NCBI GenBank assembly: GCA_029339505.1
Contig: JAQISU010000096.1
Span: 5,503,501 to 5,567,500 of the forward strand
Source: Unio delphinus
Lineage: Eukaryota > Mollusca > Bivalvia > Unionida > Unionidae
Length of the DNA: 64,000 nucleotides
Direction: 5' to 3'
Positions 55,942 through 64,000 of this stretch are shown in pieces. How positions within the stretch are numbered: position 1 is the first letter of the stretch; the number at the start of each line of letters is the position of its first letter. A model generated the notes under the pieces. That model was not told the DNA's origin, ran no database searches, and worked only from the letters and a program-made list of their open reading frames with translations. The position numbers and the translations under genes were made by a program.

Positions 55942-56192
55942 AGTTGTTGTTGTTATAGGGTTTAACGCATCTTCTCAACACATGAAAGGCTATACATGGC
56001 GGCCAGTATAAATGGCGGAGGAAGAACTTGGGAAAACCCCAGAAAGAACGACCGACCCACGAGAACCTACCGGCAAGCTTTCTTGCATACCCACACTGGC
56101 CGAGCCAAAGACTCGAACCCATGCAGACAGAGGCGACATGGCAGTGATCCGTAATGGTGAGCTCTTTAAACCACTAGGCCACTCGATGTCCC
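55942..56192 (-). mobile_element. tRNA-derived SINE, flank copy
   Basis: Minus-strand SINE with a (GTT)n-type tail at the left and a tRNA-like head at the right. The head has A-box-like TGGCCTAGTGGTTTAAAG near 56166-56183 and B-box-like GGGTTCGAGTC near 56112-56122. It has the same body as the SINE in the tandem units. The flanks TAATTCCATAG and TAATTTCACAG may be a decayed target duplication. Confidence 0.85.
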
Positions 56193-56837
56193 TAATTTCA
56201 CAGTATTTCGAGAGAAGAAAAAAATCATTGGAATCCAATTTTAAAAAAATGTGTAATAACATCATGTTATAACACAGCCACCACTTCGAATGGTATGCAT
56301 TCGTAAAATTAGGATATTCTTCCTTAAGGTATGTGTACATGCATTATTTCATTTAAAGCCGTAATATCAGATGCTTGTTTAATATATCAGGCTGCAAATT
56401 TTTTTTTGGGTGCTGACAGTTACAATGTTATTTAAACACTTGTAATTTGTAGAAAACATGATAAAGGAATAGTCCGATTTGCATTAAACGTCCAGAGGAA
56501 ATTGTTGAATCATAAAATTATCTTTGTGCCACGCACACAGTTACTACACAAATACTTATTCATTTAATTTTCTAAATAAATCAGTGGTAATGTTAGCCAT
56601 GTTAATATTCTTTATTGCAAACCTTTGTTTGATTTTCACAATTTTTGTTGTTGTTGGGGGACTATCTTTTTATTATAAGTTTGTATCTTATTAAGTAATA
56701 AAAGTAATATTAGACTAAACCAGTCAAATTTAGCAAAAATAAAACTAGTGGATAATTGGCGACGAAAATATGACAGTAAGAACGGTCGTCTGATTATCTT
56801 CGTTTCTTTATGTTTAGTAGCATCACGGGGGGGGGGG
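56193..56837. other. Host flank, no gene seen
   Basis: AT-rich DNA ending in a 13-G run (56828-56840 area). Nothing assigned. Confidence 0.35.
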
Positions 56838-57058
56838 GGAAGGGTCTAAAGAACTCACCGTTACTGATCAATGCTATCTCACCTAAATCTGCTTAGAATT
56901 TAGTCTCAGGTTAGGCCAATGTGGTTACGTGAGAAAATTCGCCAGTAACTTCTTGTAGATCGGTATTTCTTTCCTGGTCTCTTCCCTTATTATTTATACT
57001 GACTGCCACGTATAGTCTATCTTGTGCTGAAAAATGTCGTTAAACCCTATAAAAACAA
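56838..57058 (+). mobile_element. Diverged SINE of the same family
   Basis: Plus-strand copy recognisable from CTAAAGAACTCACCGTTACT through GGCCAATGTGG to the tail GTCGTTAAACCCTATAAAAA. It is much more diverged than the 55942 copy, so older. Confidence 0.75.
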
Positions 57059-57104
57059 GAATAAGCATAACGAGTATTGATAATATATGACGTGCACAGC
57101 TACA

Positions 57105-57225
57105 TATCTCATAAAAAAGATAGAGATGGTTCAGATGAGAGCTGCTAGATTCACTACAAATAAATATCGTAAAACTAGCAGTGTCAGTGAAATATTGAAC
57201 CATCTCCAGTGTGAATCACTCTAGT
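57105..57225 (+). pseudogene. Fragment of a second LINE reverse transcriptase
   Basis: Reads KKIEMVQMRAARFTTNKY, then RKTSSVSEILNHLQCESL and a stop. This is the post-catalytic region typical of Jockey/RTE/CR1-like ORF2 (pattern VQRRAARF...SSVS...L.W.SL). There is no catalytic core nearby; it is a short relic next to the SINE. Confidence 0.75.
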
Positions 57226-57231
57226 CCTACC

Positions 57232-57279
57232 CGTAAGACGTATCACATGTTGATCTTGATTTTAGTGCTACGTCTTACG
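57232..57279. repeat. Inverted repeat, 11-bp arms
   Basis: CGTAAGACGTA (57232-57242) and TACGTCTTACG (57269-57279), perfect, with a 26-nt loop. It is followed by an imperfect palindrome around GTCGTCGACAC at 57307-57329. Confidence 0.85.
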
Positions 57280-57669
57280 AGCCGAATGACGCCATAGTGT
57301 AGTTAGTTCCGATGTCGTCGACACCGGAACGATAAATCAAAGTTTCAGGAATATCGAACATACTTGGCAATCTATATAGGCACTCTTCCACTAATATATG
57401 TTTAATTAATTATACTTACTGCGCTGTTTTTATCCAAATGGAATCAATAGTTGACACTTGCAAACGGACGCATTTTTTGTTCAGTTGACATACATTTGAA
57501 TTTGCTGAAATGCGACAGTTGTCGAGGTATGCCGAAGTCTGTTTAATCGGAAAATATTTTTTGAACGAAACGAAATATTGCTTGCTGTTTGTTAAAACCC
57601 ATTTGATAATTTCGTTTCGTGAAAATAAAACAGCTTTATTGAAACTTACTTCGGCATTCCTCAGCCACC

Positions 57670-57758
57670 ATGGCATTGAAACGTGTTTCAAAGGAACATG
57701 AAAAATGCGTTCATTTCCTAGTGTCAGAGTTAGAGTCGATCACGATCAAGACAGCAAA
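57670..57758 (+). other. Candidate first coding exon
   Basis: An ATG in strong context (CCACCATGG) opens MALKRVSKEH and continues for about 30 residues to a perfect splice-donor consensus, GTAAGT at 57759-57764. The first residues recall the start of UBE2D ubiquitin-conjugating enzymes (MALKR-x-x-KE) but the rest does not. No downstream exon is identified. Confidence 0.3.
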
Positions 57759-57764
57759 GTAAGT

Positions 57765-58456
57765 ATATTAATAACTCTTAAATATGTGGATAAATGTTGA
57801 TACTTATTGCCAAGTATGTGATAAACATGAAAATTTCACCTCTTATTCTCTGTTCAGTATATTTAAAAACACTACACAGCGCTGCTCTTTAGGCAGTAAG
57901 ACCCAGACGCGAGCAAACATAAATATCAGCGTCGGGGCTTACATTGTAGGACTATGAATCAATCCAATCCAGAAGAACCACGGCCGAGCTGACCATATTG
58001 AACAAGATTGCGAGAACACCTAGTGGACATACCAGCGGACAAATATCTTACCCTGGCACCACAGGAAAAAGTTCCAGTTTGAGTCAGCATCGACAAATTG
58101 TTTCAAGTTCAGATTGTTCCCATGTAACAGGACTTGGAACAAATTACCATCAATAATTGCAGAAGCTCCTAACTTAGTATCTCAAAATCAGGAACTTTCC
58201 AAAATCACATTCTAATGAACTTATCAGCTCCAAGTAAGACCTAGTGAATCCCAGGGCTATGCTGGTTGAGATTCCATATAGCAGTACTGCTACGATCGCT
58301 GGATTGGTTCGAGTAGTGAAGGAACGAAAACATACACTGACACTCATTTACTTATTTCTGCCTTTCCTATCATTACTCTTTTGACTGTCCTATCACTGCC
58401 GTATTTACTTTATCTTTGACCAAGATCAAAGTGTTACTGCGTCAACGGACAGACGG

Positions 58457-58458
<2 letters not shown>
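57765..58458. other. Host flank, no gene seen
   Basis: No recognisable gene or repeat family; moderately GC-richer than its surroundings. Confidence 0.35.
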
Positions 58459-58497
<39 letters not shown>

Positions 58498-58510
58498 CAG
58501 AGAGAGAGAG
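58459..58510. repeat. GA-rich microsatellite
   Basis: Runs of (GA)n with two CAGA interruptions. Confidence 0.95.
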
Positions 58511-59340
58511 TTGTTGTTTTTAATTAATTTTTCTTATCTTTTTGAAGTGTGGCGGTGTCTGTGAGTGAATAATTCAATAAACCACAACAAAAAATGTTTA
58601 GTCAAGCGAATCTTCCAGTCTTGTACAATCGTCGTATTGATTGCAGAAAGAATAGCGGGTGATTGTAACAGGTATTTCCCAGGAGAGGGCGCTGCTCAAA
58701 TGCTAGTTTTGGTGTCAGAGTCCAGTGATAGTTATGGCGACACTACCGCACAGCAAAAAACGAATTTGCTATTATTACGATGGTGAGTTTTATGTCGATA
58801 ATTAATTTGACTAGTATCATTCTTAACACTCTTTAAATGTCAAATATTCGCAACAGACTTTCCATTTAATAGGCATTTTGCCTGCAACGGTTTTAGTAGT
58901 ATACTAACACAAGTATTGTTTGTTCTCGCGCCTCTGCAAACTTTTTGGATATTGACAACGATGAATGGAACTAATGTCACCCTAACTTAAGTAATTTGTA
59001 AATTATATAGATATTATTAAGCGTTCTTTGAAATACGCTTTAATATACTTCATTTCTCTGTTAACATTGTACTATTTAATGTTTTGTGTTGTGGTCAAAC
59101 CGTCAAGCACCTTGCAAAAAGCATGGGAAATTACGGAAGCCCGCAAAGCAGATTTTGTTGTACCCAAGTTTCGAAAATTTCGTTCTCGCATTTGTTGCTT
59201 TTTAGAAACCTTACACCTGGAACTTAACTAAGGCGGAATACAGTGATAACCTACATTGTGCTCCATATTTTAGTTTCACAACAATGTCGCTATTTGTTTT
59301 GTAATGTATGGTAGCGTGGAAGGACCACGAACGGTTTAGC
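58511..59340. other. Host flank, no gene seen
   Basis: Short open frames only (58565-58786 and 59028-59231), none with a recognisable motif. Confidence 0.35.
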
Positions 59341-59352
59341 ACAGGATTCTGA

Positions 59353-59425
59353 CGTTTTATCAATAAAGTACGGCGAAATCTTTTACATGTTGTCCGATAT
59401 TTCGCCGTACTTTATTGATAAAACG
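59353..59425. repeat. Perfect 27-bp hairpin
   Basis: Arms 59353-59379 and 59399-59425 are exact reverse complements (core TTTATCAATAAAGTACGGCG) around a 19-nt loop. Beyond a short mismatched bulge, CAGGATTCT (59342-59350) and AGAGTCCTG (59430-59438) continue the pairing with one mismatch. Confidence 0.95.
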
Positions 59426-59438
59426 AGAGAGTCCTGTG

Positions 59439-60788
59439 GGTTTAGCATCTCTGCTATTTTGGTATGGAACTAGTTCAAGTGAACTTATTTTATCAGTTTT
59501 TAATGTCTGGAACATAATTGGTGTCAGAATATAAAATACTAACTTTCAAAAGTTAAATCAAAGAATTTGTCACTTTAAATCGACAAAACATGTATAGGCT
59601 GGGGTTATTTGTTTGTTTTTTTTTAAAATTATTTTTTTGTTTGTTTATTACACCCATCAATCACAAACCAAAATTAAGGTAATTACAAGTTATTTTAACA
59701 ACAGCTTGGATACAAATGATTTTAAAAAAGAAAGAATCATAATAACTTAAAAGTCTAACCTGGAAAATGTTTTTTTTTAATACAAAAACAAATAAAAGAC
59801 CCTCTGACAATAAGTATGATACTTTAAAGAATAACTATAATGAGACAAATCCACATGTAATAATCATCTTTAATATCATTGACAGTTTTTTTTTAAATTC
59901 TGGAAGCCATACGCGAGGAAAGAACATATAAAAACTACTTTTGCCTATATGTAGTGACTTACGACGTGTTTCTAAGCATCTATCTGTGCTTTGGCCAAAA
60001 ACAATATGGTGGTAGCCAGACACAGTAATATCATGGTCTATTTTTTAGCAAAATGTTGAATTCAATACAAGTGCCATGGGGTTTGTCTGTGAATGACCAC
60101 TGAGGGCGGAATTGGTGTGATAAGATGATGTAATGTCAAATTATAAGGATTACCGGTAGTCAGTGGCTGGCACTTGGATAGGAGTGTTGTACATGTAACT
60201 TGAAATTGAGAGGCAGACAGAGAATATGCAAGAGTCTAATAACTCTTACTCTGTTTTCATGTGGCTTTTTGGAGGAGGTCATGACCACAAGGGCTTGTAT
60301 CGTTGCTTTCAATTGACCTTTCATAGATGTACTATATAAGTATGATTCGAGCCCCTTTGGGCATGATCATAACTATTCCAATTGGTTGGCACTGGCAGCA
60401 GAATTCAAAGAGCCAACCAAATTAGATAATCTTAAGTAACATTCCATGATCTTACAGAGTACCATGTATTCAGTCAATTCTCTGGGTTTTCAAATGTATA
60501 GACAATGATCATAGAGCTTCACTTCTTTGGCTTTTCATAGGTACAGACAATTGATTTTGAATCTCTAGATCAAACTTTTCTTATGGATCTGCGCTGACCT
60601 GCCACCACCCCAGTCACCACCCATTAATGACTACATGTATTGTGTCCTTAAGTTGTTCATACGCATGGAGCTACCATGGGATATATTTTTCTCCCAGCAG
60701 GCTGCTCATAAGCTATACTAATAACACAAATGTCAAGCCCATTAAATAAATTTTTTTACAGTTTTAGATTGGAAACAATATTTTGATC
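59439..60788. other. Host flank, no assigned gene
   Basis: A minus-strand frame at 59835-60023 (MSGYHHIVFGQSTDRCLETR...) has a protein-like composition but I do not recognise it. Otherwise nothing assigned. Confidence 0.35.
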
Positions 60789-61020
60789 ATGCTGAGATCA
60801 GCCTAGGTCTATACTATGGATTTGGGATCAACCCAAAATATAATTACACTTTTATCAGCCTAATATAGATTTAGTTAAGATAGAATCAGCCCAGAATACA
60901 CTCGATTGCTGGGATAAGCCTGGCACCAATTTTACTTGAGCTGGGATCAGGGTAGCACAGTCCACGGAAGCTGGGATCAGCCCAGATTACACTTTGATGC
61001 TGGGATCAGCCTAACACCAG
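60789..61020 (+). repeat. Degenerate tandem repeat with GGGATCAGCCCA core
   Basis: About seven irregularly spaced (30-40 bp) variants of a GCTGGGATCAGCCCAGA-type motif followed by an ATTACAC-like phrase. The last two (near 60970-61010) are best preserved. Confidence 0.7.
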
Positions 61021-62028
61021 TTATGATTAGCTTGAATCCAGCAACAATAACTAAAAAGTCTAATGGTGCTATGATTATAAAGACATGCAAGGGACTCCAA
61101 ATGAACTTGCTGGTTTCCAAACTTTCCACATCTCGAAACAATAATGTTTGATACAAAGATTTCAGTAGTATGTATGTTAAATCTGATATAAAATTTTGTC
61201 CGTAAGGCCAAAAAAGCTGGCATTTACGTATATCGATTGAGTTTTGCATTGTTCATTCATGTTAGTAAATATTATATAAAACTAAGCACACTTGTCCATT
61301 TTTTAAATATTTTTTTAATTGAGGTTTAGAAAAGAGGGTTCATAGAACATGAAGGAATGATTTTACTTTGTTCTAACAGCATGATAATACTGTACCAGTA
61401 TAATTTTAAATAACTTTAAAGGTAGGGTGTTTGAAAAGTAAGGGATCTACTTTGGAGAGGGGGAAGTTCATATGTGCTGAACAGGATTTATGTGTGTTAA
61501 AGCAAAAGTATTATTTAATAGCAAAAACTACCATTTCAATCAGATTAAACTTGACTGGAAGATTATTTGTATTTGATATAAACCATAATATTCTACTTCG
61601 TAGACTGTAATATTTCTGTACACAAGTTTTGAATACTTTCTATCATATCCAGTTTGCATTATTTGCCTATTACATTAGACAATCACTTTCCAAGTTGACA
61701 CATGTTGAAAACAGGACTAGAAAGGATTTGCATCACTATTTTACATTCAGATAGTGAGAGTATCAGATTTAAGGGTTTCTATGTTTATTTATCAACAAAG
61801 AATTCACTGATAATAATAAATCTATCAAGCTGTGAATAAGGTGACCCTACAGTTTGCATGACTTTATTGCCAGCCTGTAAAAAATCAGTGTACTGTATTT
61901 ATAAATTTGGGGTCAATTTGGCTTGAACATTTGCAGTTTTCAGCCAAGAAATATGACATTTATATAAATGTTTATGTCATGCAATATTTCGAGAAAAGTT
62001 ATGTCAAGAAGGATTTTGTGCAAATATT
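61021..62028. other. Host flank, no gene seen
   Basis: AT-rich DNA; no supported feature. Confidence 0.35.
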
Positions 62029-62110
62029 ATATAATAATAATGTGGACTTTGTATAGCGCCTAATCTTCAGAAGCTCTAAGCACTTTACAACATCTATAAT
62101 GATATGACTA
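62029..62110. mobile_element. SINE-like fragment
   Basis: An AATAATAATG tail followed by TGGACTTTGTATAGCGCC and AGAAGCTCTAAGCACTTTACAA. This pair of phrases (TATAGCGCC and AAGC-CTTTACAA) recurs in widespread invertebrate SINEs in my recollection. The fragment is short and unverified. Confidence 0.4.
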
Positions 62111-62316
62111 CACTACAGAAAAAACAAAAAACAAAACCCATGAAATTGGAGGAAAACAAACATGCTGAAAACATATAAGGTACAAAACATTATTAGGTCT
62201 CTAAGTTTGTTCCTTTGGTACTTGCATATCAGTTGGTATACAGTACTCCAACTTGTTGTTTTTCAAAATGCATCATTTACCATCATTATTAATTGCATGC
62301 ATTGTGTATCCATTAT

Positions 62317-62455
62317 TTAATCACTGTAATAGCCATCAACAATGTCATCAATAAGAGATTGATAAATGCTAATATCCATGATACCACCTGTAAATAATCA
62401 TTGAGAAATATCAAACACTTCATTGGTTATTCCTGGAGAATTATTTCCAGCTCAG
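62317..62455 (-). pseudogene. Decayed relic of the 391-aa viral gene
   Basis: Minus-strand reading gives AGNNSPGITNEVFDIS, an in-frame stop, LFTGGIMDISIYQSLIDDI and VDGYYSD followed by a stop. This aligns with the C-terminus of the 391-aa element protein (AGNNSPEIINEAADI, LFQGGIMDIATYRDFIEEL, GYHSD, stop) including the termination site. It lies 7.4 kb outside the element, lacks the rest of the gene, and carries substitutions and a stop, so it derives from another, older copy of a related element. Confidence 0.85.
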
Positions 62456-62460
62456 GAGGA

Positions 62461-64000
62461 ATCGTGGATATTAGTGTTTAATGATTGCTTATCTTATATT
62501 GTCATTATGGACAAAACAAGAATCGGCCATCTATCTGGACTTTAAAAATGTTTTAAGATATCTGAGTAAATTAAATAGTTTAGCAACAATCTAATTAGTC
62601 AGGAAAGAGCATTTATACAGTAGCGTATTAATGTAGGGTGTGTGTGTGAAGTTACCCTGGGTGCCATATCTTGGGCAGCCAAACTACATAAAATAATGAA
62701 ACATCATTGGCATCATGGCTACTGGTAGCAATTGACCTTACGCGAGATGATAGATCACTCCACCTACTAAATCATGTGACACGACTCCCCATTAACCTCC
62801 GACAAACATGCAATACTTGGCAATGAAATATTTTTCAGCTTAAGTGATATGTTTATTTAAAATGATTTGTATTTTTCTTAAAATTATAAAATTTTAAAGT
62901 TGCTTCAATTATACTGCAGCAGACAATATTTATGTTCATTGTTCAAGTTTGTATAGTAATAACCGTATTGTTTTATTTCAGTAAATAATTAAAGTAAGTT
63001 TTAAAGCTGCTGGAGAACTTATTCAGGAAATTATTAATTATTATTAATTTTTTTATAAATAAATTTAATTATAAATTTAAATTTAAATATAAATTTAATT
63101 TATAAATTATTAAGGAAATTCACTCCAAAATATACTAATGTATTTAGTATATAACATTATCCTTATTAAGTTTATCTGGCTTATGTTCATGCTGCCGTGG
63201 AAAGAAATAAATTAAAAATTAATAACAAAGTTGTAAAAATTTACTATTTAGAAGTGTAGTGTTTTACATAATTTTAAAGTTCAAGTATGTCAGATCGATC
63301 AGTGATGAATGTTTGATATAAACATATAAATGCATGCTTCATATATCGGACAATACTTATCTGAATCCATTGTTTTTGTATTCCCACCTCTCCAGGCTCC
63401 TTCAGCCCAACGAGAAAGTAAAGAGTCACTCAAGTGTAAGAAAGATTGAGACGATAAATCATCGTTTTTGGGACAAGCCTACAATAAAGTGTAAATTTTC
63501 AAACTTCAAAATAACGCAGTCTATGGTTTAGTGCTTCGTACAGAAGAAAATAATATACATTAAAGCCCAAAAGTTTGTGTTCTCCACCCATATTAAAGAA
63601 ACCTTTATTTTTTCATATATTTTTCAATTTAAGTTCCATTTGTTTCCTCTAAGCCATCGACGGGAAATGATTTTCAGCACATTTTTTATTTTTGCAAACA
63701 AACGTGTAATTGCCATAAATGGTTTCCATATTCAGGCTCAGTTGCAGCGACCACAAAAAAAGTCTTAATGCATGGAAGTTTTGTCTATGTTTCGGGAAAG
63801 GAATATATCTAATTCTTTCACTATCAGAATATCGACAGTCAGAATTACAAGACTCAATGGATCAATAAATCATTGCAAATATTGTAAATACTGTACTTCT
63901 CATAATCAATTCGTTACTGCCTCCAGCAGCTTGTCTGGGGCAAATGGCGGCGTAAACAATGCCTGGAGGTGTGTGTAATTTTTGATCGCTGATTGGTTAA
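62461..64000. other. Host flank, no gene seen
   Basis: AT-rich DNA, including a highly AT-rich inverted stretch (63035-63115, TAAATTTAAATTTAAATATA-type). No supported gene; the short frames near the right edge show no motif. Confidence 0.35.

Overview
The window is animal genomic DNA, AT-rich, most likely from a marine invertebrate. The evidence is several families of eukaryotic retroposon, a hAT-type miniature element, possible splice signals and no bacterial gene layout. I cannot name the species. It has three parts: a tandem array (1-38020), an integrated virus-like Maverick/Polinton element (38604-54952), and relic-rich host flank (to 64000).

Array. Three near-identical units of about 12.54 kb are followed by 350 bp of a fourth. 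Each unit carries one L1/Tx1-like LINE on the minus strand. Its ORF1 has a zinc knuckle and is frame-broken at a poly-C run; its ORF2 has an endonuclease and a reverse transcriptase and is cut by an in-frame stop before the C-terminal zinc domain. The rest of each unit holds a decayed family-B polymerase fragment, a 151-bp hAT MITE with an 8-bp target duplication, a tRNA-derived SINE with a 12-bp target duplication, and a possible discoidin-like exon. The array ends exactly at the LINE 3' end. This fits a LINE insertion that duplicated about 6.7 kb of target, later amplified as a unit.

Virus-like element (16.35 kb). It starts AG and ends CT and is flanked by a 5-bp CAAAA duplication. Its inverted repeats are bipartite, interrupted by a different tandem repeat at each end. 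Minus-strand genes include a candidate minor capsid protein, a membrane protein, an adenain-type protease, a pX-like core protein, the major capsid protein, further virion-core proteins, an HNH homing endonuclease, a zinc-finger protein, the integrase, a phospholipase A2 and a DUF5679-type zinc ribbon. Plus-strand genes are a packaging ATPase and a large replication gene joining a B-type polymerase core, an SF1 helicase and a terminal HNH module. The polymerase and the integrase each carry one frameshift, while the capsid, protease, core and ATPase frames are open. The element looks recently integrated and disabled for replication and integration unless the shifts are sequencing errors.

The most unusual pattern is a family of 15-20-nt palindromes found only in the element. 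They lie in nearly every intergenic gap and also in frame inside several genes. The right flank holds two more SINE copies, a LINE fragment, a 27-bp perfect hairpin, and at 62317-62455 a decayed fragment of the element's own 391-aa gene, showing that a related element was once nearby.
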